A stretch of DNA of 64,000 nt. It comes from Paremcibacter congregatus (GTDB lineage Bacteria; Pseudomonadota; Alphaproteobacteria; Sphingomonadales; Emcibacteraceae). The stretch spans positions 3,379,501 to 3,443,500 of the forward strand of contig NZ_CP041025.1 of assembly GCF_006385135.1 (NCBI RefSeq), in the 5' to 3' direction. Shown piece after piece: positions 1 through 8,020 of this stretch (position 1 is its first letter; each line of letters starts with the position of its first letter). A program made the position numbers and the translations under genes. The notes under the pieces were generated by a model, which saw only the letters and a program-made list of their open reading frames with translations, had not been told where the DNA came from and ran no database searches.

Positions 1-1
1 T

Positions 2-829
2 CTCTATGTCGCCGATATTGACCGGCTCTATCGCTATCCCGCCATTGCCCGGACATTGGACAATTCTCCCCGCCGGGAATTGGCCACGGACCAGTTTCCT
101 GACAAAACCCACCACGGCTGGAAATTCATCAAATTCGGCCCTGATGGAAAATTATATGTACCGGTTGGCGCACCCTGTAATATCTGCCTGAGCGACGATC
201 CCATTTTCGCCACCATCACCCGGCTTGATGTGTCCGCCGCACAGCCTGCACCGGAGATATATGTTAAAGGGGTGCGCAACAGTGTTGGCTTTGACTGGCA
301 TCCCGGGACGGGCGACCTCTGGTTCACAGACAATGGCGGTGATGGGCTTGGCGATGAAGTGCCGGCTGATGAGCTTAACCACGTGATCCGCAAAAATCAG
401 CATTTCGGCTATCCCTATATCCATCAAGGCGACATCCGCGACCGAAAATTTGGCCAGGACAAAAACCCGGCAGACTATCAGGAACCAGCACAGAAACTGG
501 GTGCCCATGTGGCGGCGCTGGGCATGAGTTTTTATACCGGCGACATGTTTCCCGCCGCCTATCACAATCAAATCATTATCCCGGAACATGGCTCCTGGAA
601 CCGCAGCACGCGGGCCGGCCACGTCGGATACCGGCTGACAATGGTCACTCTGGACGCAGCGGGCAAGGCGGTGCAATACACCCCTTTCATTACCGGCTGG
701 CTGGATGAAGCGACCAACAAGAGCTGGGGTCGCCCCGCCGCAACCCTGGTAATGCCGGATGGCAGCCTTCTGATCAGCGATGACAAAGCAGGCGTGGTTT
801 ACCGGGTGACCTACCAGGCGCCGGAGTGA
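2..829 (+). CDS. PQQ-dependent sugar (sorbosone-type) dehydrogenase, C-terminal part
   Basis: The frame is open from the left edge, so the N-terminus lies outside the window; about 275 residues are visible. The protein resembles the soluble/periplasmic quinoprotein glucose/sorbosone dehydrogenase family (six-bladed propeller, PQQ cofactor). Visible family features are the blade starting LYVADIDRLYRY, the VPVGAPCNIC segment, IYVKGVRNSVGFDWHPGTG, LWFTDNGGD, and near the end WGRPAATLVMPDGSLLISDD followed by the final strand VVYRVTY. The two cysteines in APCNIC are typical of the YliI/sorbosone-dehydrogenase branch. No signal peptide can be judged. The substrate is unknown; members oxidise aldoses or sorbosone and pass electrons to the respiratory chain. 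The next gene is convergent. Confidence 0.85.
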   Translation, partial: LYVADIDRLYRYPAIARTLDNSPRRELATDQFPDKTHHGWKFIKFGPDGKLYVPVGAPCNICLSDDPIFATITRLDVSAAQPAPEIYVKGVRNSVGFDWHPGTGDLWFTDNGGDGLGDEVPADELNHVIRKNQHFGYPYIHQGDIRDRKFGQDKNPADYQEPAQKLGAHVAALGMSFYTGDMFPAAYHNQIIIPEHGSWNRSTRAGHVGYRLTMVTLDAAGKAVQYTPFITGWLDEATNKSWGRPAATLVMPDGSLLISDDKAGVVYRVTYQAPE

Positions 830-896
830 ACTTGTTACACCAGGGATATCGCCCGACAATACGTCATGTTAGCCCGCCAGAGATATAATATTCAGG

Positions 897-1898
897 CTAA
901 CTATCGTCTGGCCATTCGCAAGAGGCATGATCTTTTTCTTGCATAATCACCACCTTACCCATTGCCTTGGCGGTACCCAGACGAAGAAGTGCTTGGGGGA
1001 TTTGATCAAACGGATAACATCTGTCAATTACGGGATGCAGTTCTCCCGCCACAGATTGCCGCGCCAGTTCCGCCATATCCTGCTGATTCTGTCTGTGCCC
1101 GGTAAGCCCCATTTTCTTGGAGCTTAATAGGGAGATCAGAGGTCCAAGCAACAAAGACTGAAGCAAACATCCCATGGTGCCGCCCAGCATCAGGTAAACC
1201 CCGCCGGGACGCAAAACACGCCAATAAGAGAGAATGGACCGGTGGGCCATGACGTCGACAATCAGGTCAAATTTCGGTCCGCCAACCACGAAATCCTGCG
1301 TTTCATAATCAATCACATGGTCGGCCCCGATCCGCCGCATCACCGCGAGCTTGCCGCCGTGATCGACACCCGTCACCTCGGCCCCCAGACGTTTGGCGAT
1401 CTGGATCGCGAAACACCCGACACTGCCACCACCGCCATTGATCATAACATGCTGGCCCGCACGCAATTTTCCGGCGTTTCCAAGCGCCTGCAAGGCTGCC
1501 ACCCCGGCCTGAGGCAGAGCAGAGGCTTCTGCAAAACTCAATCCTGCAGGAATGGGCGTCACTTCTGTCCGGCGCATACAAACATATTCGGCAAATCCCC
1601 CGAAATGGCCAAAGCTGTCCCCAAAGACCCTGTCCCCCACCTTGAAGCCCGTTACCGTATCGCCTACGGCTTCCACCACACCGGCAATATCCGACCCCAA
1701 TATCGGATGACCCGGTGTAAAGAGCCCGAAGATGCGGGCATAAAAAGGGTTTCCGGTCAAAATTTCCCAGTCCGAAGCATTGAGTGAAGTGGCCTGAATC
1801 CTGATCAGAAGCTCATCGGCTTTTGGTCTTGGCTGCGGCACCTCAACCAGGGTCAATTCTTCCGGCGAACCATATTTATGGTAGGTAAAGGCTTTCAT
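897..1898 (-). CDS. MDR-family NAD(P)-dependent oxidoreductase (quinone-reductase type)
   Basis: A 333-residue medium-chain dehydrogenase/reductase. The N-terminal GroES-like half (residues about 1-130) carries the typical GHPILGSDIAGVVEAVG and FKVGDRVFGD segments. The Rossmann half starts at the nucleotide-binding motif GGGGSVG (about 155-161) followed by GAEVTGVD. No catalytic-zinc GHE motif is seen, which points to the zinc-free quinone-oxidoreductase/enoyl-reductase branch. It is the second gene of a two-gene operon: its ATG overlaps the stop of the upstream MDR gene by 4 bp (ATGA). The two proteins are clear paralogues. The substrate cannot be predicted; reactive enones or quinones are common in the family. 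Confidence 0.85.
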   Translation of the reverse strand: MKAFTYHKYGSPEELTLVEVPQPRPKADELLIRIQATSLNASDWEILTGNPFYARIFGLFTPGHPILGSDIAGVVEAVGDTVTGFKVGDRVFGDSFGHFGGFAEYVCMRRTEVTPIPAGLSFAEASALPQAGVAALQALGNAGKLRAGQHVMINGGGGSVGCFAIQIAKRLGAEVTGVDHGGKLAVMRRIGADHVIDYETQDFVVGGPKFDLIVDVMAHRSILSYWRVLRPGGVYLMLGGTMGCLLQSLLLGPLISLLSSKKMGLTGHRQNQQDMAELARQSVAGELHPVIDRCYPFDQIPQALLRLGTAKAMGKVVIMQEKDHASCEWPDDS

Positions 1899-2872
1899 TC
1901 CGTCACCGTAATGGTAATATTGCCGGCCTTGCCGCCGCTGTCGAGATAACGGTGCGCCCCGGCAATATCCGCGAGGGAGTAATCCCGGTCAATCAATGGT
2001 TTAAGATCGCCAGATTTCAACAAACCGCCCAGAAAATCCAGCTCGTCCTGATCATATTTTGCAAATCTGAACAGCACCGTCTTATCATTAAACAGGCCGG
2101 AGAAGGGCGACCGCAGCATCTGGAAAAACCCGGGATTGGCCAACAGGTAGCGTCCCCCGGGCGCCAAGGCCTGCAAGCTGCGGCCATAGTGACTATGGCC
2201 CGCCGTGTCAAAAACCACATCATACTGATCGCCGGTTTGGGTGAAGTCTTGCGTCGCATAGTCGATCACATGGTCGGCGCCGATATCGCGCACCGCCTGC
2301 AGCTTATCAGTGCTGTCCACGCCGGTGACCTCCGCGCCGAAATATTTGGCTAGCTGTACCGCGAAGGACCCTATATTGCCGCAGGCCCCGACAATGACAA
2401 CTTTTTCATCCGGCTTAATGTTGGCCAGACGCATATAATGCAGGGCATTCAATCCCCCGGTGGGCAGGGTCGCCGCCTGCCCATGGGTCGCATTTGGTGG
2501 CTTATGGGAAATAACCCCGCTCGCCTTCAGGCATTTATATTCTGCATGGGCGGCCAGACCAAGCTCCGTCGGGGCAAAAATTTCATCACCCGGCTTAAAA
2601 CGGGTTACCGCATCGCCGACGGCCTCGACCACCCCCGACAATTCCTGCCCCAGAATATTACACCGCTTGGGCTGCAACAAACCTGCATATACCCGCAACG
2701 GCAACCAGAACCAGGCGGGGAAAGTGAAAGCCCGGAATTCACAGTCCCCCTTGATCACGGTTGCGGCATGGACCCTGACAAGAACCTCATCTTGTTTCGC
2801 GACGGGTTTCGGCAGGTCAGAAATTTTGATCACTTCAGGGGGGCCATATTCCGTATAAAATGCCGCTTTCAT
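1895..2872 (-). CDS. MDR-family NAD(P)-dependent oxidoreductase, first gene of the pair
   Basis: 325 residues, same fold as the downstream gene: GroES-like N-terminal half with ILGQELSGVVEAVGDAVTRF and FKPGDEIF, then a Rossmann domain with GACGNIG (about 157-163) and GAEVTGVD. No structural or catalytic zinc cysteine cluster is evident. Translationally coupled to the next MDR gene by a 4-bp overlap. It is transcribed away from the Nudix-type regulator gene, and the 118-bp intergenic region holds a palindromic operator lying on a good -35 box, so this pair is probably the target of that regulator. Confidence 0.85.
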   Translation of the reverse strand: MKAAFYTEYGPPEVIKISDLPKPVAKQDEVLVRVHAATVIKGDCEFRAFTFPAWFWLPLRVYAGLLQPKRCNILGQELSGVVEAVGDAVTRFKPGDEIFAPTELGLAAHAEYKCLKASGVISHKPPNATHGQAATLPTGGLNALHYMRLANIKPDEKVVIVGACGNIGSFAVQLAKYFGAEVTGVDSTDKLQAVRDIGADHVIDYATQDFTQTGDQYDVVFDTAGHSHYGRSLQALAPGGRYLLANPGFFQMLRSPFSGLFNDKTVLFRFAKYDQDELDFLGGLLKSGDLKPLIDRDYSLADIAGAHRYLDSGGKAGNITITVTE

Positions 2873-2945
2873 TTCAGGCCTTCTCTTTTAAAGGGATCTT
2901 CGGTAAATGATCTATTGGACTCTCCGCGAATCCATGTTAACGTAA

Positions 2946-2974
2946 TTTTTACACGAACGAGTAAGTGTTGTCAA
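2946..2974 (-). promoter_or_regulatory. putative promoter of the MDR operon
   Basis: On the minus strand a perfect consensus -35 box TTGACA (2974-2969) is followed after 17 nt by TAAAAA (2951-2946), a fair -10. The -35 box lies inside the operator palindrome at 2962-2982, the arrangement expected for repression by promoter occlusion. Position and spacing are read directly; use in vivo is inferred. Confidence 0.55.
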
Positions 2975-2982
2975 AACACTTA
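2962..2982. promoter_or_regulatory. 21-bp palindromic operator, probably for the Nudix regulator
   Basis: Perfect 8-bp arms TAAGTGTT and AACACTTA separated by GTCAA. It sits 8 bp before the start codon of the Nudix gene and overlaps the -35 box of the divergent MDR operon. NrtR-type regulators bind palindromes of about 21 bp in just such positions, so autoregulation plus control of the MDR pair is the simplest reading. Confidence 0.6.
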
Positions 2983-2990
2983 AAGGACTT

Positions 2991-3659
2991 ATGACTTACA
3001 GCTACGACTATCCGCATCCGGCGGTTACCACCGACATCGTGATTTTCACTGTGCAGGACAACGCACTATGTCTGTTGTTGATCAGGCGGGGAGAAGACCC
3101 CTATAAAGGAAAATGGGCCCTGCCGGGCGGGTTCTTGCGGATGGACGAAGATATCGAACACTGCGCGGCACGGGAACTTGCCGAGGAAGCCGGGGTTCAG
3201 GGGGTATATCTGGAGCAGTTGGCGACATTTGGCACGATCGATCGCGATCCGCGGGAACGGGTAATCTCGGTGGCCTATTATGCATTGATCCCGTCAGACG
3301 ATGTCGCCCTCCAGGCGGGAACGGATGCGGCGGAGGCGCAGTGGTTCCCGCTCAGTGACTTGCCGCCTCTGGCCTTTGACCACAGCGATATCGTCAGGAT
3401 GGCGCAACAGCGGCTCAGCGCCAAAATGAGTTATTCAACCATCGGGTTGCAATTTATGCCGGCGGCGTTCACCCTGTCTGATCTGCAACGAGTGTATGAA
3501 ATTGCCTCCGGCAAGACGCTTGACAAGCGCAATTTCCGTAAATGGGTCCTGTCCCTTGATCTGGTGGAAGAAACAGGACATAAGCAAACGCAGGGAGCCC
3601 ATCGCCCGGCAATGCTTTACCGGGTTAAAAAGCCTTCTCGTATTGACATTATCAAGTAA
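2991..3659 (+). CDS. Nudix-domain transcriptional regulator (NrtR-like)
   Basis: 222 residues. The N-terminal half is a Nudix domain with a complete canonical box: G, five residues, E, seven residues, then RELAEEAGV (about residues 42-64). The C-terminal part (about 150-220) resembles the winged-helix domain of NrtR-type regulators (FTLSDLQRVYEIASGKTLDKRNFRKW). In that family the Nudix domain usually senses ADP-ribose-like ligands. Here the catalytic residues are intact, so hydrolase activity remains possible. Start chosen at the ATG behind AAAGGA. It is divergent from two MDR genes with a palindrome between them. The ligand and regulon beyond these genes are unknown. Confidence 0.8.
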   Translation: MTYSYDYPHPAVTTDIVIFTVQDNALCLLLIRRGEDPYKGKWALPGGFLRMDEDIEHCAARELAEEAGVQGVYLEQLATFGTIDRDPRERVISVAYYALIPSDDVALQAGTDAAEAQWFPLSDLPPLAFDHSDIVRMAQQRLSAKMSYSTIGLQFMPAAFTLSDLQRVYEIASGKTLDKRNFRKWVLSLDLVEETGHKQTQGAHRPAMLYRVKKPSRIDIIK

Positions 3660-3692
3660 TGTTGAGAAAAAACCTCAGACCCGTCAAAAGAA

Positions 3693-3714
3693 AAGCCGGG
3701 GCGAGCCCCGGCTT
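3693..3714. terminator. GC-rich stem-loop between convergent genes
   Basis: Perfect 10-bp arms AAGCCGGGGC and GCCCCGGCTT with a 2-nt centre. It lies between the stops of the convergent Nudix and membrane-protein genes and may terminate both. No strong U-run follows, so a dispersed palindromic repeat is an alternative. Confidence 0.45.
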
Positions 3715-3738
3715 GACATGTTTATATCACGCACTGCC

Positions 3739-4143
3739 TTAGTCTTCTGCTTTATAAACCAGCGAAGTGGTAATCCCGCCAGCCACATATATGATGATCC
3801 CGGTGATCGCCGAAATCAGGCTTTCCATGGCGCTCATAGGCAGAACCGCATACATCACCATACTGATCCCCGCCATCATCAAACCGATATAGAGACCGAA
3901 ACGCGCCCCCTCGGTCCAGCCTTTGCCTTCATGAAAATGGGCATAAATATAACAGAAGAATATGGTGACGATCAGGTATCCTAACATCATCCAGATAAAA
4001 TGTGCTTCCAGATCAGGTCCCATACGTCCCATAGCTTTCATCATAGGGGTAAAGTCCGACAACAATTGATCCGCCGCCATCCCCAATATTGACATCACAA
4101 CATAGGCGGCAACAATCGCCATTATTAATCGTTTGATATTCAA
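3739..4143 (-). CDS. Hypothetical small integral membrane protein
   Basis: About 134 residues if started at the TTG at 4143, which has GGGAG about 7 nt upstream; an ATG nine codons later (4122) is an alternative. The protein has four hydrophobic segments (VAAYVVMSILGMAA; WMMLGYLIVTIFFCYIYAHF; GLYIGLMMAGISMVMYAVL; LISAITGIIIYVAGG), giving a four-helix membrane protein. I do not recognise a characterised family. It lies upstream of nothing co-directional within 500 bp except the MarR gene, which is on the same strand further upstream, so joint transcription is possible. Confidence 0.6.
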   Translation of the reverse strand: MNIKRLIMAIVAAYVVMSILGMAADQLLSDFTPMMKAMGRMGPDLEAHFIWMMLGYLIVTIFFCYIYAHFHEGKGWTEGARFGLYIGLMMAGISMVMYAVLPMSAMESLISAITGIIIYVAGGITTSLVYKAED

Positions 4144-4241
4144 GACATGCTCCCATTTATTGTTATTAGGAACACCAGAATACCATAAGCCGAAGAACAA
4201 GTAAAACTGCGGCATTCAGCAACATTCAGGGGACATGATGG

Positions 4242-4760
4242 CTAGTCGTCAGCTTCTTCAAGCATCTGTTTCGCCTTGGCCTGAAGCTTGGCCATGATCT
4301 GATAATAATATTTCAATTCCTGCTTGGTCAGAACATCTTCAAAGGCTTGCCCCTTGGCGTCCATGATCGGCCGCACATCTTCGCAGGTCGTCGCGCCCTT
4401 CTGTGTCAGATACAATACCTTGCGGCGCCTGTCCTGATCATCGCTCCCGGTAAAAACATAGCCAAGTTTCTCCAGACGGCTGACCGCCCGGGTGATGGTC
4501 GCCCGATCCATACCGGTATCAGCCGCCACCTGGGCCGGCATCATCGGCCCTTTGCACCCCAGCATGCCAAGCACCCTCCATTCCCGCGACGACAATCCGC
4601 TTTCCCGCACATAGACGTCTGATGTCACCTGGCGGATCATATTGGTCAGCATGCCGATCTGAAAAGGCAAATGTTCCATGAGATTAAGCGGTGGATCCGG
4701 CATCTTGCCGCGCTTGTCCTGTGGTAATGTCACTTTTTTGACTCCATTACCTGATATCAT
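4242..4760 (-). CDS. MarR-family transcriptional regulator
   Basis: 172 residues with a MarR winged helix: helices at LSSREWRVLGMLG, PAQVAADTGMDRATITRAVSRLEKLGYV, and the wing DDQDRRRKVLYLTQKG, which matches the family pattern DxRxxxLxLT. The start is supported by GGGAGGG about 6 nt upstream. C-terminal helices would form the dimer interface. The ligand is unknown. It may control itself or the membrane protein downstream; the AT-rich 113 bp upstream contain short imperfect inverted repeats but no clear operator. Confidence 0.85.
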   Translation of the reverse strand: MISGNGVKKVTLPQDKRGKMPDPPLNLMEHLPFQIGMLTNMIRQVTSDVYVRESGLSSREWRVLGMLGCKGPMMPAQVAADTGMDRATITRAVSRLEKLGYVFTGSDDQDRRRKVLYLTQKGATTCEDVRPIMDAKGQAFEDVLTKQELKYYYQIMAKLQAKAKQMLEEADD

Positions 4761-4873
4761 CCAGTCCCTCCCTTATAAATTTTTCACCCCATAGTTATAT
4801 GAGATAAATACTATAGACATAAGAAAAGGAATTCAATATTTATGGGTTCTAATTCAAGAAGTTACTTGAGCGG

Positions 4874-6004
4874 TCAATTGATATCCATTAATTCACGCAC
4901 CTTGGCCTCGGCCTTGATCGCCCGGGGCTCATCACCAAGCTTTGCGTAAGTTTCCCCGAGAAGCTGATGAAATCTTTTCTCATCATCGCGTCGTTTTAAT
5001 GCCGCCTTCAGATGTGACAACGCCAGATCATAGTCCCCCGACCGATACGCCTCCAGGGCTTGAAAGTAGCGATAATATGGGTTCTTCATCTGATGACTTC
5101 TCGCAAGACGGAAATAATAGTCCGATTTTTCGGCATCCCCTATCTCATCATAAAGAACACTCAGATTACTCAGAACAGACTTTTGCCGACCATCATGGCT
5201 CAGGGCCACAAAATACGCTTTCTCTGCATAATTATGCAGGCCCTGGTGCCGGTAAAGCACCCCAAGATTGGACCATATGGCTGCATCTCTCGGTGACAGA
5301 CGCAGGGCTTTCACCAAATAGAGGAAAGCGGCCTTAATATTCCCTTCCTGCAGATAGTCTGTACCCATATTACTGTAATAAAGTGCAATAGCCTCACGGT
5401 TTGAAATGGTCCATTGGCGATAATAGGGCTTGTAATTGATCCGATCAATATCAACGACATAGCCACTGGTCTCTCTAAAGTCCCCCATATGAACCTTCAC
5501 ATTGACATGGCGACTGAAATATAACAATTCATCGTCGGCCTCATCCCATTGGGGCGGGATCTCGACTTCCTGAAAACTGACTTTAAGCCCCTTCTGCCGA
5601 GCAAACGCGGCAAATAAATAACTGAATGCCAGGCAATTTCCCTCGGCTTTGTGAAACGCATCCCGAGCCGTATAGGTCTTGGACATATCATAATGCATAT
5701 TCAATGTTCCTGCGCCCGTCATCATCGTGAGCAGGCTTCGTATCCGGGTAAGTTCATGATTTCTCCGCGGCACATAGCGATCAAGATACTCCAGCATATC
5801 TTCATCCAGCATCATCACCTGGTCATTGGGCAGGGAAAAATGCCGGGCTTCGGCACCAAAAAGGGCTTCACCGGACAGAAGGTCTGACTTGGATATGACA
5901 GTTGCCTGCGCGTGAGGCTCCTGCAGTTTAAAGCTACTGCACCCGCTGACGGTGACGATCAGCAAGAGGCTCAAATATGGAACAATTGTTTTTAAAAATG
6001 GCAT
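4874..6004 (-). CDS. TPR lipoprotein with transglutaminase-like domain
   Basis: About 376 residues from the ATG at 6004, chosen because it begins the lipoprotein signal MPFLKTIVPYLSLLL ending in the lipobox VSGC, with AGGTGA upstream. Residues about 90-200 look like a transglutaminase-like domain: Cys in EGNCLAFSYLFAAFAR, His in SRHVNVKV and Asp in VVDIDRI fit a Cys-His-Asp triad. Residues about 215-370 are tandem TPR repeats (for example AAIWSNLGVLYRHQGLHNYAEKAY). Probably anchored in the outer membrane facing the periplasm. Protease or scaffold roles are both possible; the exact function is unknown. It is alone in its transcription unit. Confidence 0.75.
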   Translation of the reverse strand: MPFLKTIVPYLSLLLIVTVSGCSSFKLQEPHAQATVISKSDLLSGEALFGAEARHFSLPNDQVMMLDEDMLEYLDRYVPRRNHELTRIRSLLTMMTGAGTLNMHYDMSKTYTARDAFHKAEGNCLAFSYLFAAFARQKGLKVSFQEVEIPPQWDEADDELLYFSRHVNVKVHMGDFRETSGYVVDIDRINYKPYYRQWTISNREAIALYYSNMGTDYLQEGNIKAAFLYLVKALRLSPRDAAIWSNLGVLYRHQGLHNYAEKAYFVALSHDGRQKSVLSNLSVLYDEIGDAEKSDYYFRLARSHQMKNPYYRYFQALEAYRSGDYDLALSHLKAALKRRDDEKRFHQLLGETYAKLGDEPRAIKAEAKVRELMDIN

Positions 6005-6211
6005 GTTGCAATCACCTACTTTTACGATGTGATAGTGCGCATTTTCCACCCATATATTTTATAATAAGCTAAAGTATAGCATATTTTACTTCGTTTTTCC
6101 ACTGACTGGTAGAAGGGCCGGATTATACCTATGATCCCCGACACAAGAGAAACCCGCTAGTCAGTCCAGACCCAGCTGCAGTGTTGTTCCCGGCCTTTAA
6201 ATATGATACAC

Positions 6212-6228
6212 TATATCTTAAAGATATA
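6212..6228. promoter_or_regulatory. 17-bp AT-rich palindrome upstream of the ThDP-enzyme gene
   Basis: Arms TATATCTT and AAGATATA around a single base, 58 bp before the start codon of the ThDP-enzyme gene. It may be an operator or part of the promoter. No regulator gene is adjacent, so its role is a guess. Confidence 0.3.
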
Positions 6229-6286
6229 TAATCAGAGCCCTCAGGGTCGTTATCAAAAATAAAAACAAAATATAGAGGGAAAATTC

Positions 6287-8020
6287 ATGCAACGCACCGG
6301 CGCCCGTCTTTTGAGAACCGCCCTGGAGAATCTTGGGGTCCATCATACCTTCGGCATTCCCGGGGTTCATACCACCGAGATCTATGACGAACTTAATCTG
6401 TCCAACCAAATCCGCCCCATGCTGGTCACCCATGAAGGCGGCGCATCCTTTATGGCCGATGCGGTCAGCCGCACCTCGGACAGTATCGGCGTGCTTGTCG
6501 TGGTGCCCGCCGCTGGCCTGACCCACGCCATGAGCGGCATCGGCGAGGCCTTTCTTGACGGCATTCCCCTGCTGGTGATCTCCGGCGGGGTGCGCACCGA
6601 CACGGATCATAAATATCAATTGCACGATATGGATATGCAGGCCCTGATGACGCCCCTGACCAAAAAGACATTCAAGATCACGCGCCATGATCAGGTGATG
6701 CCGATGATATATGAGGCCTATGCCTGCGCCATGAGCGGCGAACCCGGCCCGGTCTATGTGGAGCTGCCGGTCAATATCCAGTTCACCAAGGGGGCGGTCA
6801 CCGACCTGCCCGCGCCACCGACGCTCATCCGCTGCGCCAAACAGCTGGCAATGAAGGATATTGAGGCCGCGGCCCAGATGCTTCAAGACGCCCGGCAGGT
6901 TGGTCTGTTCCTCGGCTGGGGGGCAAAAGCGGCGCGCGCCGACGCCATCCGGATCGCCGACAGCCTCGCCGCCCCGGTCGCCACCAGCCTACAAGGCCTG
7001 ACAAGCTTCCCCCATGATCACCCATTGCATTGTGGTATGGGCTATGGTCCGGCGGCGGTGCCGGCGGCGGAGGCGGCCTTTGAGGCCTGCGATGTCATTT
7101 TGGCCGTCGGCGTACGTTTCGGCGAGATCGCCACCGCCAGCTATTCCATCCCCAATGCCGCCAAAATCATCCATATCGATATCAACCCGGACGCCCTCGG
7201 GGCCAATTATGCCGCCGCAATTGGTATTGAAGCCGACGCCGCCGTGGCCCTGAAGGCTCTGGCCGACGCGCTTCCGGCACAGGCGGCCTCGCCTCAAGAC
7301 ACCCCGATGATGCGCCTGATCGCCGACCAGGAAGCCGCCTATCGTCAGGAATGGCGCGATCACGCCTCTGACGGCAAGGTCAATCCCTGTCTTTTCTTTG
7401 ACGGGCTCGACAAGGCGCTGGCCTCTGACGCGATCGTGCTCGCCGATGACGGCAACCATACGTTTCTCGCCGCCGAGCTGATGCCGCTCGGCGGCGAACG
7501 GCGCTTTATCTCTCCCACCGATTTCAACTGCATGGGCTATTGCGTGCCCGCCGCCATTGCCGCCAAGCTGGAAAATCGCGAAGCCCAGGTGGTCGGCATC
7601 GTCGGCGACGGCGCCTTTTTGATGACCGCCATGGAAATCCTCACCGCCAGCGCTGACGGTCTCGGCGTGATTTATTTTATCTTTGCCGACGGTGAACTGA
7701 GCCAGATCGCCCAGGCCCAGGAAATTCCCTATAACCGCAAAGCCTGCACCGTCCTGCCCCGCTTAAAATACGCGCCTTTCGCCGAGTCAGTTGGCGCCGC
7801 CTACGTCAATATGGCAACCAACGCCGATATTGACAGCAGCCTGTCCCGCGCCTTTGCGGCGGCGGCGAAAGGACAGCCCGTGGTGGTCGAGGTTGCCATT
7901 GACTACAACAAGAAAACCCGCTTCACCAAGGGCGCGATCAAGGCCAATCTCGATCGGTTTGATTTCGGCACCAAGATGCGCTTTATCGGACGCGCGCTCA
8001 CCCGTAAGGTCACCGGCTGA
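6287..8020 (+). CDS. Thiamine-diphosphate-dependent enzyme (acetolactate synthase-like)
   Basis: 577 residues with the three-domain architecture of POX/ALS-type enzymes. The N-terminal Pyr domain has the ThDP-activating Glu50 in THEGGASFMADA. A central Rossmann-like domain runs from about 190 to 320. The C-terminal PP domain has GDG at 440-442, but the usual NN end of the ThDP motif reads FADGE. The start is an ATG behind an AGGGAAAA stretch. Such proteins cleave or join 2-oxo acids; the altered motif argues against a housekeeping acetolactate synthase, and no small regulatory subunit gene is nearby. Its stop overlaps the start of the FAD dehydrogenase gene by 1 bp, so the two are made together. 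Confidence 0.85.
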   Translation: MQRTGARLLRTALENLGVHHTFGIPGVHTTEIYDELNLSNQIRPMLVTHEGGASFMADAVSRTSDSIGVLVVVPAAGLTHAMSGIGEAFLDGIPLLVISGGVRTDTDHKYQLHDMDMQALMTPLTKKTFKITRHDQVMPMIYEAYACAMSGEPGPVYVELPVNIQFTKGAVTDLPAPPTLIRCAKQLAMKDIEAAAQMLQDARQVGLFLGWGAKAARADAIRIADSLAAPVATSLQGLTSFPHDHPLHCGMGYGPAAVPAAEAAFEACDVILAVGVRFGEIATASYSIPNAAKIIHIDINPDALGANYAAAIGIEADAAVALKALADALPAQAASPQDTPMMRLIADQEAAYRQEWRDHASDGKVNPCLFFDGLDKALASDAIVLADDGNHTFLAAELMPLGGERRFISPTDFNCMGYCVPAAIAAKLENREAQVVGIVGDGAFLMTAMEILTASADGLGVIYFIFADGELSQIAQAQEIPYNRKACTVLPRLKYAPFAESVGAAYVNMATNADIDSSLSRAFAAAAKGQPVVVEVAIDYNKKTRFTKGAIKANLDRFDFGTKMRFIGRALTRKVTG

